Shown: positions 37,527-48,323, counted from the first letter of the stretch. The stretch: DNA of 64,000 bases from Endotrypanum monterogeii (GCA_000333855.2 CM007326.1:38982-102981), one strand, 5' to 3'. Notes: generated by a model from the letters alone, not told the origin. Translations and numbers: made by a program.

Positions 37527-38363
37527 TCAGTCATCCTCGGAAGAGATATCATCTCCTTGACAGGCAAGTGAGGGGTCGTAGGCAGCGAGCCATCCACGCA
37601 TCTGCTTCAGCTGCTCGTTGCGCTGCGCCAGCAGCTGTTTCACTTGCTGATACTGCGTCGACTGATTTAGCCGTGTGGCAAGCTCACGCTTCGCCTCTGC
37701 CACCTCGGCGCGCAGCTCCTCAACTACTGGAATGAGAGAAGCGTCCTGACCTTGACAGCGACGTAAAAGCTCGGCGGCGAGGCGCTCCTTGTCATTCATT
37801 GCATCTTGCAGAGAAAGTAAGCTCGCTGTGTCAGACGAGCGGCCGCCCATCACTTGGGTATACGCATCGGTCACCTTCTGCAACTTCTCCCGCAACCTGC
37901 ACACCTCTGCATTCGCCTCTGCCAGTTGTCGTGCCGCCTCCCCGCCGGCTTCCTGCAAGGTCAAGGGAGCTAAGCGACCTGCCGGGCCGCTCATCAGCTG
38001 ACGGCCGTGCTCCCCCATCGCGTTCACGCCGCCCGCGTTGTTGAGCACAGCCATAGAGTCAATGCTGAGCGTCAGCCGCTGGAGGTCAGCCTCTCGCAGC
38101 ACTGCGCGTATTAGCTCAGCCGAAGCTGCAGTAGTTCCCTCCATCTGCGTGTCAACGAGACCGAGCAGGAGCGTCAGCTGCCCGTTAAGCATTTGAGCCA
38201 CATCTGCATTCGTGTAGTTCTCCCGCCACAAGTTTCCGGACTGAAATGCGCTAGCCTCCACCTTCAAGTCACGACTGAACTTGTCGAGAGAGAGACGCGA
38301 CCAGCGGAAAAAATTTTCAACGATATTTCTCGACTCCGATGTGAGGCCTGAAAGGAAGTCCAT
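37527..38363 (-). CDS. LZTFL1: LZTFL1 homologue (BBSome regulator)
   Basis: The open frame runs upstream through AT and GT repeats, but the ATG at 38361-38363 (MDFLSGLTSESRNIVENFFR) matches the family start; 278 residues. The N-terminal ~90 residues correspond to the LZTFL1 N-terminal domain (FRWSRLSLDKFSRDLKVEAS, then YTNADVAQMLNGQLTLLLGL). A long coiled coil fills residues ~130-265 (ARQLAEANAEVCRLREKLQK). The end is especially diagnostic: STQYQQVKQLLAQRNEQLKQ then MRGWLAAYDP parallels the family's AAYRNMKEILTKKNDQIK..R..LAQYEP. In other flagellates and animals LZTFL1 binds the BBSome and controls traffic through the cilium base. The tail is acidic (DDISSEDD), a possible phosphorylation site. 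Confidence 0.88.
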   Translation of the reverse strand: MDFLSGLTSESRNIVENFFRWSRLSLDKFSRDLKVEASAFQSGNLWRENYTNADVAQMLNGQLTLLLGLVDTQMEGTTAASAELIRAVLREADLQRLTLSIDSMAVLNNAGGVNAMGEHGRQLMSGPAGRLAPLTLQEAGGEAARQLAEANAEVCRLREKLQKVTDAYTQVMGGRSSDTASLLSLQDAMNDKERLAAELLRRCQGQDASLIPVVEELRAEVAEAKRELATRLNQSTQYQQVKQLLAQRNEQLKQMRGWLAAYDPSLACQGDDISSEDD

Positions 38364-39810
38364 GACTGCAACTCCCTCAGCTGTGACGGGTGTAGATATA
38401 TATATATATATATATATATATGTGCGTGTAGTTGTGTGTGTGTGTGTTGTGTGCGATGCAATAATGGCTGCAAGATGGGGACAAGGCAGCGTGTTTTCGA
38501 CATTAACCGGAGGGAGGGAAATAGGGAAGGGAAAGAAGACCGATGGAAGAAATGCACCGTGCCAACATGAGCACAGACATGTATCAACCCTATAGATGTG
38601 CCCAGGAAGGACCATACATGCGCGCGGGTGGGTAGACATGCATGCATGCATGCGGTAGAAGCGATGGAATGGATGAGTCTAACCCTGACCGAAGTTAAGA
38701 CCGCGCAACCATAAGATGCAAGACCCCCCCCGGGGGGGGGGGGGGAAGGGCGCGAGGACACGGGCGGCTGCGGTACATTCATGTGAAGGTGAAGAGGAGG
38801 GGAGGGCACACGCATCCTCAAAACGTTGACGTAGGCACCGTGAAATACAAAAACAGAATGCAAGAGATTAGAAAGAAAAGAGTCGATGACTGCAACAGCG
38901 AAGCGCATTCGCACATAACATCACCTTTTTTTTGTTTGTTTGTTTTGGCCTGGTCGCACCTCCCCTTCTACGGTAAACATGACGAGTGACACGTTACCCC
39001 CCCCCCACCATACACACACACACACTTATAGAGAAAAACATTTTCGAGGGGGGACCTCAATCATGCATGAGTGATCCATTTCTAAAGTTTTTTTTTTCGC
39101 ATATAATTAAGAGTTAAATATTTCTTCATTTTTTCCTTCACCACCATTGCCCCTCATGCCGAGAGGTGCAGATAGCTCTCACTCTCTCGCGACCATCAAA
39201 AAAGCCGTACAAGGGGAAAAGTAAGACAATACACACACATCAAACACACCGCAACATGCACATCCATAGCTGATATAGTAAACAACATCTAAACACACAC
39301 ACACAACAAAAAAAAAAAAGAGGGTGGAGCACTGCGGGACACATAAACACCGCAAAAGAAAATAATAATAATAATAATAATAATAAAAGACGAGAAGGAA
39401 GATAAGATGAGGGGGGAGGCGTATCCCCACCCGTTAAAATTGTCACTGAAAATGGTTTGCCACGAGATGCAACAACAAAACGGAGGTGATGTGCTTGCAC
39501 ACGTGTCAGCGTGACTCACAGCTACCACCAGCAGGTAGATGACGGGGGTAGGCGGGTCGGCGCGATTATGCGGGAAAGGGATATGTTTTGCAGATAGCAG
39601 CAGCGTCGCTCGGCATTTTGTGGTTGTTTGTTGGCGAGTTTGCCTCGGTGTGCTCCTTCCACACCACATCAACAGCCGCTGCTGCTGCTGCTGCTGCCGA
39701 CTTCGTTCTTCTCTTTTCAATGGGCTGCGCAGCCTCCTCCTCGGTGCGTCATGAACTGACCCACAACCCTGAATAATATTAAGAAAGTGGATGTGGTTGT
39801 GATCCGGAAG

Positions 39811-39841
<31 letters not shown>

Positions 39842-40098
39842 CACATCACAATGTAAACAACACAGCATCGCCCCACCACGAGAAAGGGGTGGCAAAAGGA
39901 AACGAGAGATTTCAAGAATAGAAAAATGGGGAACAAAGGAAAAAAAAAACGGGGCGGGGCGGGGAGAGGAGATGAAATATATCCTCGAAGAGGCAGACAC
40001 GTCACACATCACACCAGTTCCAGGCGCACACACACGCAGAGCGAGTATCCTACGTGCATCGCTGGATGCATATTTTCCCTACTCGTTATTGACAGTCT
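38364..40098. other. Long intergenic region between XRN and LZTFL1 genes
   Basis: No gene in 1.7 kb. Landmarks: (AT)n at about 38395-38421, a (GCAT)n patch at about 38639-38652, an unusual C8G14 block at 38724-38745, (ATA/AAT)n at about 39361-39387, a (GCT)n patch at about 39679-39697, and (CA)n at about 39812-39841. An AT-rich segment at about 39090-39140 is notable. Confidence 0.6.
38724..38745. repeat. C8G14 self-complementary block
   Basis: Eight C bases are followed directly by fourteen G bases, giving an uninterrupted GC palindrome. It could form a stable hairpin or a quadruplex. Such junctions are also common places for sequencing and assembly error, so the exact run lengths should not be trusted. 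Confidence 0.7.
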
Positions 40099-43000
40099 TT
40101 ACGATGGACTTCGCCGCGACTCTTCAGCGTCACACTCCGCAGCAGCTTTTCTCACTGCATCTGCAGTGAAGGTTTCCAGCCAGTTTCGGAACACCGACCC
40201 CGTGTTCGTGTACTTGATCCTGAGTCGACCACTGACAAAGTCGTCTGGGATGACGTATGCCTCGCGTGACCTCCGGCTGTCGCGGGAAGGAGGGACTGTC
40301 GCCTTGGAGTCTTTGTTAAGATCTGGCGAAGTCGTCGCTGCCATCTCCACCGTAGTTGGCGCAGTTGCTGGGGGCGCTGCAGGCGATGCCGGATGCTGAT
40401 GCTGGTGCTGGTGCTGCTTCGCCGATTTAGGGGCCGGAATGATGATGCTGCTGGCAGTCGCTGCCGTTGCTGCTGCAGATGTTACCGTGACTGGAGGCTG
40501 ACTAAACGGTGAAGCTACAGTGGCGGGTGAGCGCTGGGACGTGGAGCCTGGCAGGTGCTTGGCCAGATCCTGAAGGCTGATCCCGCTGCTTCCCGGTAGT
40601 GCTGTTATCTTGAGACTTGCGGGGCTGCTACGGATCTCTCGGATGGTGGCAACGGTAACCGAAGAGGAATTGGTGGACAGGTGCGCGGTGGCAGAGGCAG
40701 GGGTAGTGCGCTTGCCCGAAACCGTTGACGGTGGTGCTTGCTCAATGGCAACGGCACTGCGCAACGCATCCACAACAGTGGGAGTGTCGCCAACGGCCAT
40801 GTTGCGGCCTACACCCCCATCATTCGATGCGACACGAGCTGCTGAAGACGCGGGACTCTGAAGCGCTACCGGTAGCGATGACGGGGATGCCGAGGCGTGG
40901 CCCGTGGGGTCTACGTGTATGCCGTTTGCCTGAAGGAGGAATTCAAGTTCCCGCAGCTTTGCGGACCCGCTCGTAGAGGCAGATGAGCTTGTTTGGGTGT
41001 TCAGGGGCTGATGTTGCTGCGGTTGCGGTTGTTGCAGCTCTTCGGACTGTTGCGACTGCTTCGGCCGCTGCTGCGCATCCGAGGACTTGAGCACGAGCAG
41101 CGCTGAGAGTTTCGTGATAGCCGCACGATTATCCTTGAGGCGGCCATCCAGTCGTGTACCCCCTGTGAAAGGGGTATCGTACACCACCTCAGCCTCCCTG
41201 CAGCTCGCTAGCAAGCGCACGATCGTACCGTGTGCTCCAAAAGGAACTGTTCCTGTGGCGCGGCAATTCACGACGCGCGATCCGAGGTAGAAAGTCTGAC
41301 CCTGCGGCAGAGGCAGCGGAACGAGATGACCGCCGCTGCTGCGAGTGACAGGGAAATACAGTTGATTTCGATTTACCGCCCTCATAGACACCACCTTGAA
41401 ACTGCGATCATGTTGCCTCTGCAACGCCTCCTCGAGCTGCTCGAGCAGATGCTGCGGAAAGGCCTCCTCTGTGGCGGTTATCATAGGAACCTCACGCAGC
41501 CCCGTGTCGTCTAGAAACGCCTCGATCTCCGCCAAAAGATCGTCAGCGTCCCTGTCGCTCCATTCACCCGTCATGAAATTCTGCGGCTCGATGCTGGTTG
41601 AGTTCACGCCACCTGCCTCGATATACCGAATGAGTGGACGGAACCGCTTCACATAACGTTGGATCAGATCCTGTGCGTCGAGGGAGAAGTACCACGTGCC
41701 GCTTCCAGTACGGCCGCTGCTCGAGTCGCCAGTTAACTCGCCCTTCTCCGCCTTCTCCAGATGATAGCCGATGTCCTCTGTGTCTTTCTCCATGCGGGCA
41801 AACACGTCTTTGTTTCCCATGTACCACGGGTTAAGACTATGCTGGATCAGCTTCGCATACCCGACCTTGGCGATGCACCGACCCGTAAACTTCAAACCAA
41901 GTCCCAGCTCACGCGAGCCAAACTGCGGGGACGTGACGAGAGAGCTGCAGATGGTCGTGAGGGTGCGCGGTAGAATGTCAAGTCGAACCGCCACCTGCGA
42001 TAGTGACGTCCAGTTGCGCTGCGCTGAGAAGCTCAGCAGCTCCGACGGCAACCAGAGAGGCTCCTGATACACCTTCAGGTGCACCATTAGCTCTGTGCTC
42101 TGCCGCGTCGTCGCGTCATGCTGACCGGCCGTCACCACAGCACCACAGCTGCCATAGACGTCTATGGGCGACTTTGACTTGGGCTGAGGACCGATGTAAA
42201 CGCAGCGAGCACCGAAGGCGCTGTCGAGCTCGCTACGGTCCCGCTCAGTGTAGCGGCTATCCACCCTCATGTCGACGCTGTCCAACGTACAGAGCAGCTG
42301 AAGAGGGTAGCACGTTACAGTAGCCGCGAAATGTCGCTCAATGCGGCCTTTGCGCGTTACCGTCATCCCATTGAAGCGGTGCACATACACGAGCACGTCA
42401 ACCTGCTCAACAGATATGCCCAGCTGCGACTTCATGAAGCGCGCATGAGCGTCTGCCTCCTTCATAAAGGCGGTCGACTCATCGCGGTTATTCTGCTGTT
42501 CAGACACACCGCTGAATACACCCTCGGGGGTGTATGAAGCTCGGAAGTACCTGTGGGCATCCTTCACGGTGGCGACGCGAGCGCGCTTATAATGCGGAAA
42601 GCCCACTAGCACTTCCTTCCCGACTAGCGTGACTGCCTGGCTGGCCGCTTTGATATTTGAGAATTCGCGCAGCTGGAGAAGAAGGCTGTCGTTCCGCGTG
42701 GGACGACCAAAGATTGACACCACGCCAGACTCGAAAATCGGCTGGATGAGATCGATCTTTGACTGAAGAGTGCTGAACCCCTCGAGCAGCCTCGTGTTGA
42801 TGCACACCCCAGGGGATAGCTTCGGGACGAACCTGTCGATGGAGGGGAACGAGTACGTCTCACGCTTCACGAGGACCTTGCGCAGAGAGCCAAACATCTC
42901 ATCCCCGAGGTCGTAGGGCGTCATGCGTTCGTCATATATAAATCGAAGCGGTGGACCGTTGACGTTGTTTGAGGCGTCCTCTGGATCGACATTTTTTTGT

Positions 43001-44679
43001 ACCGACTCATAGGCGGCCAGCAGCGTGTGCTCGTCGATAAATGGGATGAGGACAATACCCTCCCAGGGCGCCCGCGCGCCTTCTCGATCAATGACAATGT
43101 GCTCTGGCAAGTACTTGGAGAGTGGGCTGTTTGGGCTGCGCAGCAGGGGCCAGTAGGCCTTGGGCATCGACAGGTACGACATGGGCGGTAGCACCGCCAG
43201 TAGCTGTTGGTGGGGTAGGAAGGGCTTGCCGAGATCGAAGGATACGTGCGCAGCGATAGCCGGCAGGTTCACCATGTCGCTTGCCATGGGAGCGTAGTAG
43301 TGTGGGAAGAACCACTTCCACGAGGGCACACCTTGATAATAGTAGTGCATCACCCACATGAGCCCCTCCACGTAATGCAGCCGTAGCTGGCGCATATTCT
43401 CCCCGTTCGGGTCCCATCCGTCATCGAAGCCGTGCTTCTCGCCGTAGTAGCGCTGCTTGAACTCGAGAATAGATGTGATAGGCATCGCAGGGGCGGTGTT
43501 GGCCTCATGACCGGGGTTGCGGCGGGCACGGTTTTTCTGAAACTCCGCCTCCTCCTGCTGACGGCGGCGCAAGGTCTCGAACTCGAGCTTGCCGAGCTCG
43601 TTCAGCCACACTTCGGCGTTGCGCCAGTCGATCTCACCCTTGTTGGTCAGATACCTCCCCTTACTGAGCAGGTTGTCTACGTACAGGTGAAGGATCACTG
43701 GCACGCTGCCATCGTTGATGCCAATAGTCGGCAACGTAGGCAGAAAGTCGTTACCGATGAAGAAACACATAAACACGAAGTCATCTACGACGCGCTCAAA
43801 GTCAAAATTCGCACCAGCACCCTTCACCTTTTGCATGCAGTTCTTCACCTCCAGTTGGAGGTAATCGCGGAAGACGTTGATGTGCAGAAGCACAAACTCA
43901 TCCGCCTTGTGGTAAGCCTTGTCCTTGACAAGACCCTTGGCCTCATCCTCCTCTTGCCGCTCCCTCTCTTTCCGCGACCCAGGCCCGAACGTGACGACCT
44001 CGCGCAGCAGCACGAAGTGAGGCTCATGTGTAGCGAGCGCCAACATCACAAGATCGGCATCCAGGCCATACATGCAATGGGTCTCGTTGGGGTCGTAGTC
44101 AGGCTGCATCTTGCGCCGACGGATAAAGTCCACTATCTTATGCTCACCCTCACCAGGGCAATCGTGACCGGAAAAGATGACCTGACACCCCTGCCACGCC
44201 GGATCCGTTGACAACTTCATGGTGATGAAGTACTGGAACTCTTTGCTCACGCGCACCATGAACGGAGTACCAGGGGTGATGCAGTTGCTGTCAAACACAT
44301 CCTTCTCCTCCGGGACCTCCTCGCCCATCGCTAGTGCCTCCTCACGCGCGACCATCATCTCGTAGCCAGCCCGATAACGGCGTTGGCGCTGTTGGTTCAT
44401 CTTCGCACGCGGTGCAACGCCATCGACGGCAAGTAGGAAATATTTGCGGGGCTGAATAGCACTGAAGAGCTTTTCGAGATAAATAAACATTGCCTGTATC
44501 ATCTCCTTCTCTGTTGGGCTGCGCCGGGTCGCGTCAACATCGTTTGGATGCGTGCAGTTGTGGATGATACCGTTTATGTCGAGATAAAGGTTGTCTACCG
44601 GGGGCGGTGAGTCTTTGAAGGGTGTGATGACGGAGGGAAAGCGCTCCGCCACCCAGCGGAAAAATTTGGGAACGCCCAT
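40099..44679 (-). CDS. XRN-family 5'-3' exoribonuclease (1526 aa)
   Basis: ATG at 44677-44679 gives the canonical start MGVPKFFRWVAERFP. The XRN_N nuclease domain (about residues 1-230) shows the acidic catalytic residues in order: DNLYLDINGIIHNC (Asp), VDGVAPRAKMNQQR (Asp, with the conserved basic helix), CQVIFSGHDCPGEGEHKIVD (paired Glu) and YGLDADLVML (paired Asp). The helical XRN_M region follows (FVFMCFFIGNDFLPTLPTI, about 310, and a long middle around 400-650). The final ~350 residues are Ser/Thr/Ala-rich with Gln and His runs. It degrades 5'-monophosphate RNA processively. The size and C-terminal extension suit a cytoplasmic XRN1-type enzyme such as trypanosomatid XRNA, but several XRN paralogues exist and I cannot assign which one this is. 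Confidence 0.95.
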   Translation of the reverse strand: MGVPKFFRWVAERFPSVITPFKDSPPPVDNLYLDINGIIHNCTHPNDVDATRRSPTEKEMIQAMFIYLEKLFSAIQPRKYFLLAVDGVAPRAKMNQQRQRRYRAGYEMMVAREEALAMGEEVPEEKDVFDSNCITPGTPFMVRVSKEFQYFITMKLSTDPAWQGCQVIFSGHDCPGEGEHKIVDFIRRRKMQPDYDPNETHCMYGLDADLVMLALATHEPHFVLLREVVTFGPGSRKERERQEEDEAKGLVKDKAYHKADEFVLLHINVFRDYLQLEVKNCMQKVKGAGANFDFERVVDDFVFMCFFIGNDFLPTLPTIGINDGSVPVILHLYVDNLLSKGRYLTNKGEIDWRNAEVWLNELGKLEFETLRRRQQEEAEFQKNRARRNPGHEANTAPAMPITSILEFKQRYYGEKHGFDDGWDPNGENMRQLRLHYVEGLMWVMHYYYQGVPSWKWFFPHYYAPMASDMVNLPAIAAHVSFDLGKPFLPHQQLLAVLPPMSYLSMPKAYWPLLRSPNSPLSKYLPEHIVIDREGARAPWEGIVLIPFIDEHTLLAAYESVQKNVDPEDASNNVNGPPLRFIYDERMTPYDLGDEMFGSLRKVLVKRETYSFPSIDRFVPKLSPGVCINTRLLEGFSTLQSKIDLIQPIFESGVVSIFGRPTRNDSLLLQLREFSNIKAASQAVTLVGKEVLVGFPHYKRARVATVKDAHRYFRASYTPEGVFSGVSEQQNNRDESTAFMKEADAHARFMKSQLGISVEQVDVLVYVHRFNGMTVTRKGRIERHFAATVTCYPLQLLCTLDSVDMRVDSRYTERDRSELDSAFGARCVYIGPQPKSKSPIDVYGSCGAVVTAGQHDATTRQSTELMVHLKVYQEPLWLPSELLSFSAQRNWTSLSQVAVRLDILPRTLTTICSSLVTSPQFGSRELGLGLKFTGRCIAKVGYAKLIQHSLNPWYMGNKDVFARMEKDTEDIGYHLEKAEKGELTGDSSSGRTGSGTWYFSLDAQDLIQRYVKRFRPLIRYIEAGGVNSTSIEPQNFMTGEWSDRDADDLLAEIEAFLDDTGLREVPMITATEEAFPQHLLEQLEEALQRQHDRSFKVVSMRAVNRNQLYFPVTRSSGGHLVPLPLPQGQTFYLGSRVVNCRATGTVPFGAHGTIVRLLASCREAEVVYDTPFTGGTRLDGRLKDNRAAITKLSALLVLKSSDAQQRPKQSQQSEELQQPQPQQHQPLNTQTSSSASTSGSAKLRELEFLLQANGIHVDPTGHASASPSSLPVALQSPASSAARVASNDGGVGRNMAVGDTPTVVDALRSAVAIEQAPPSTVSGKRTTPASATAHLSTNSSSVTVATIREIRSSPASLKITALPGSSGISLQDLAKHLPGSTSQRSPATVASPFSQPPVTVTSAAATAATASSIIIPAPKSAKQHQHQHQHPASPAAPPATAPTTVEMAATTSPDLNKDSKATVPPSRDSRRSREAYVIPDDFVSGRLRIKYTNTGSVFRNWLETFTADAVRKAAAECDAEESRRSPS

Positions 44680-45039
44680 GGAAGCACCGCCAGCGGCGTG
44701 AGCAAGAACAGGAAAAAAAAAAACACAAAAAAGGGTGCGTGTGTGTGTAGAGAGAAAGAGAGAGACGACAGTGGCCGTGCTACGGAAATATATCCAAGGG
44801 GGATCTCAGTAGGTTCAAAAGAATTCAGGCGATTATGTGACTGAGGGGGAAGGAGGAGGAGGAGGAGGAGGAGGGGCAGGGCGAAAAATCGAAAGCAACA
44901 CAGATATGAAAGATGCACTTGCACTCGTAGATGTGTGTGTATGTCTGTGTGTGTGTGTGTGTCTGTGTACACAATTCGAGTCGTTTATTCTTCAGATATG
45001 TGGCGTGAGCAGAGTCGTTGTAACCGTTGCTGTTGCTGT

Positions 45040-45075
<36 letters not shown>

Positions 45076-45890
45076 GAAGGATGGGGAGGGGGGATAAACA
45101 CCGACTCAGTACCTTTTTATAGTTGGATCGTGTACAGGGAGCGCGTCCAGCCAGGAAGCTGAACAGCCAACCGGAACAAATCAAAAACACAAGAACGTGT
45201 AAAGTAATATATTTACACACTGAGTAAAAAAAAAATGAGACAGAAAGAGAGGCAGCGAGAGAAAGGAAAAAGAACAGAACAAACCGAGTAGAAGTGGGGA
45301 GGAGGGCAGAGTGCAAAACTTTGCGTTGCGCCACGAACGCCGATGTCATCACTTTTGGGGAAATGAATCCTCCATAGGAGAGAAGAATCATTTTCGGCGG
45401 AGCACGTTGATGTTGCCATGGTTCGCCATCACCACTTCTCAATGAAAGAGACATGCATACGGGTGGGGAGATAAAAGGCGACAAAACCATCATCCTTTTT
45501 TTTATTATTTTCTAGCTGTACACACGCACAGACAGACAGACAAATATATATATATATATATATATATCCAAGCCCACACGTCCGTGCGTTAACATATACG
45601 TGTGTGTTGTTCTGATCAAGAGGAAGGGAGGATGAGAGTTGCGCCTGTCCCGCGATGCTCCCATCAGGAGGGAGGGGGGAGGGGGAGGGCGGACATCAGA
45701 CCATTTGTCAAAATACATCCAAAGTCATACACACATACATGCACACACAAAAAAAAAAAAAATGCGTAAGAATGGGCACGCAACGGAAGTCCCAGAACAA
45801 GCTGTACATTGATCCCATAACATTCGAGGGTACATCTCTCTCTCGATCCTATTTTTTTATACAAATCCTCTCTCCGCTGCCTTGCCACTC

Positions 45891-45922
<32 letters not shown>

Positions 45923-46175
45923 TACCTGGGATTGTGTGATCGGCGGCGCGGTTGCCTTGGGGCACGATCTGGGAAAGTGCAAAAGGAAGAAGCGACAGAT
46001 AGCGACATTTCTATCAGAGAGAGCAGATATGTCACGTGGCAACAATACACGGGAAGCGAAGAAAAAAAAAAAAAGGTGACGGCGCAGTGAAAAAAATATA
46101 TATTCACAACAGAGACAACGGTGGAGAAGGAATAAACCCTCGGCACCGCCCTCCCACCCACTGACCCACCCTAAA

Positions 46176-46208
<33 letters not shown>

Positions 46209-46372
46209 CGAGAGCCCCTCATCTAAAATAATAACATTATGGGTGTAAAGCTGAGACCCGCGCGCGACACAGGGAGACAGACACATATACATGCATACAA
46301 ACAGACCCGGGTGTCACTTTGTCTCACCTTAGCATCCAATGAGCGAGCACGTTTGTCTATGCAAAGTTTTCC
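44680..46372. other. Long intergenic region upstream of the XRN gene
   Basis: No credible gene in 1.7 kb. A 68-codon ATG frame at 45213-45419 begins protein-like but ends in a Cys/Phe/Leu run and is not called. Landmarks: (GGA)n at about 44852-44874, GT-rich 44931-44966, (AT)n at about 45041-45072, (AT)n at about 45543-45568, A13-A14 at about 45749-45762, (CA)n at about 45891-45917 and (CA)n at about 46177-46207. Confidence 0.55.
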
Positions 46373-47296
46373 TCAGCCGCTGGGGGCGACCGCGGCACCA
46401 GCAGACTCACTAGCCGCCAAACCACTGCATTCAAATCGTGGCTTGCGAGCGTGGCGTCGGCCGACGACAGAGGAGTTCGACTTCAGCGTACCCATTGACG
46501 AATATTCTTTTGTTACGAGGCGGTTGCGGTGATCGACTGTCGAGCCCTGACACCCGAAGTCCATCGTGTAGTCGCCGACCTGAAACACTTCGTTGCAGTG
46601 GCAATGGCGGCTGGCGTGCGGGGCTCCTGTCGGCCATTCCTGGCGGAGATACGAGCGCGGACGGTAGTCGCAAATGCTGTGCATGAAGTTGCTCCGCACA
46701 TCGCGCACGCCGTGAGGCGGGTCCTGTGGATTCAGCAGGAATGAGTTGTAACTGATAGGTGTGAAGTCATAGCCAGGCTGGCACAGCACCGGCGGGGGAG
46801 AATTCTTGTAGAGTTCCTGCGGTGCAAAGGTGCGGGGAATGGGCTTGCTGCTGAGGTGGTGACCACGCTCGTCCACCAGCGCCCGAAGACGAGGCAGTTG
46901 CTGGGCACGGCGCGTGGTTGCCAGCGACCGTGTCTCTGCCTTGAACACATCATTCGGGCCATACGAAGAGGTGCTCTGGAAGGAGTCCACGACAGAGGGT
47001 GCCGCCCGCTCGAACTGTTCGTAGCGGCCATCGGAAAAGTTAAGGCGAATTTTTACTGGGCCCCATGGTTTGGCGTTGGCCGCCTGCACCTTCAGCACGG
47101 CATCTCTGTAGCTGCACCCCGCTGGCAGACTGAACGTCTTCCAGGTGGCCAGTGGGTGCGTAGCGAGGCCACCGTTGTAGTTCACGTCATCGGGGTTGTA
47201 ACCCTTCCGGCGCATGGTGGCCTTACTTGGCAGACTCAACACCGCGTAGCTGGTCACCACGGCGGGGTTGCTCGGCTCCTTGTAGGACGAGTCCAT
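46373..47296 (-). CDS. Hypothetical kinetoplastid protein (307 aa), possible axonemal protein
   Basis: ATG at 47294-47296 (MDSSYKEPSNPAVVTSYAVL); the frame is open slightly further. The chain is rich in Pro, Tyr, Arg and Asn and lacks membrane spans, coiled coil or enzyme motifs. Short conserved-looking phrases are spread through it: GYNPDDVNYNGGLATHPLAT, KPWGPVKIRLNFSDG, PIPRTFAPQELYKNSPPP, SYNSFLLNPQDPPHGVRDVR and FQVGDYTMDFGCQGSTVDH. Extended, proline-dotted chains with scattered aromatic motifs are typical of microtubule inner proteins and other axoneme-lining proteins, which is the only functional hint and is speculative. The C-terminus is Ala/Ser-rich. The gene is certain; the function is unknown. 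Confidence 0.85.
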   Translation of the reverse strand: MDSSYKEPSNPAVVTSYAVLSLPSKATMRRKGYNPDDVNYNGGLATHPLATWKTFSLPAGCSYRDAVLKVQAANAKPWGPVKIRLNFSDGRYEQFERAAPSVVDSFQSTSSYGPNDVFKAETRSLATTRRAQQLPRLRALVDERGHHLSSKPIPRTFAPQELYKNSPPPVLCQPGYDFTPISYNSFLLNPQDPPHGVRDVRSNFMHSICDYRPRSYLRQEWPTGAPHASRHCHCNEVFQVGDYTMDFGCQGSTVDHRNRLVTKEYSSMGTLKSNSSVVGRRHARKPRFECSGLAASESAGAAVAPSG

Positions 47297-47358
47297 GTCT
47301 GGAGAGACAAAAAAAAAAAAAAGGGAGGGACGGGGTGAGTTGATGGGCACGCGCAGCT

Positions 47359-47406
<48 letters not shown>

Positions 47407-47407
47407 A

Positions 47408-47792
47408 AGAAAGAGGAAGAGATCGTGAGCAATACGCAGTGATATACCCTAAAACGACAAGTGGCACAAGAATGAAGAAGAAGGGAGCTCTTATACAGGC
47501 ATCTATACGCATATATATGTATATATATGTGTATGTATGTATATATGTATGTATGAAAGAGGAAGCAAAGTAGGAAGAGACGCAAATGGATCATGAAAAA
47601 AAAAAAAAAAGATGGGTAGAAGCGTACCACTAACGTGCAGGCATGTGTATGTAGGGAGGGGTGGGGGTAGACTCCTCCGATCCCCTGCCGACTATAAAAA
47701 TTCACTCTTCCCATGGAGTATACAGGAAACTGTTGTTGTTATTGTTTTTGTTGTTGTTGCTGTTGCCCATGTCGGTGAGGGTGCAGTATAGA
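47408..47792. repeat. Duplicated block, copy 1 (left of gap)
   Basis: Begins GAAAGAGGAAGAGATCG and ends GCAGTATAGA at the N run. It matches 47942-48323 almost base for base, apart from a poly-A run of 15 against 13 and very few other indels. Probably an unmerged contig end. Confidence 0.85.
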
Positions 47793-47802
47793 NNNNNNNN
47801 NN
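47793..47802. other. Assembly gap (10 N)
   Basis: Ten ambiguous bases placed exactly where copy 1 of the duplicated block ends. The true distance is unknown. Confidence 0.99.
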
Positions 47803-47891
47803 CGGTAGGAAGGACGAAAAAAAAAAAAACGGGAAAAAAAGGGGAAAACGGGGGTAACGGGTAGGTTGGTAGTGGTCGACGACGCGACGCT

Positions 47892-47939
<48 letters not shown>

Positions 47940-47941
47940 AG

Positions 47942-48323
47942 GAAAGAGGAAGAGATCGTGAGCAATACGCAGTGATATACCCTAAAACGACAAGTGGCAC
48001 AAGAATGAAGAAGAAGGGAGCTCTTATACAGGCATCTATACGCATATATATGTATATATATGTGTATGTATGTATATATGTATGTATGAAAGAGGAAGCA
48101 AAGTAGGAAGAGACGCAAATGGATCATGAAAAAAAAAAAAAGATGGGTAGAAGCGTACCACTAACGTGCAGGCATGTGTATGTAGGGAGGGGTGGGGGTA
48201 GACTCCTCCGATCCCCTGCCGACTATAAAAATTCACTCTTCCCATGGAGTATACAGGAAACTGTTGTTGTTATTGTTTTTGTTGTTGTTGCTGTTGCCCA
48301 TGTCGGTGAGGGTGCAGTATAGA
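47942..48323. repeat. Duplicated block, copy 2 (right of gap)
   Basis: Same order as copy 1, including the ATAT/GTAT stretch and the TTGTTGTT-rich end, then continuing past GCAGTATAGA into unique sequence leading to the NBS1-like gene stop. Confidence 0.85.

Noticed and set aside
43432..44211. Plus-strand open frame of 259 codons
   Set aside because: It is antisense to the XRN nuclease domain, whose minus frame carries all catalytic motifs. GC-rich codon bias commonly opens the antisense frame.
47408..48323. Real tandem duplication of an intergenic block
   Set aside because: The N run exactly at the end of copy 1 and the noisy sequence after it fit an assembly artefact better. It is kept as a repeat with that warning.
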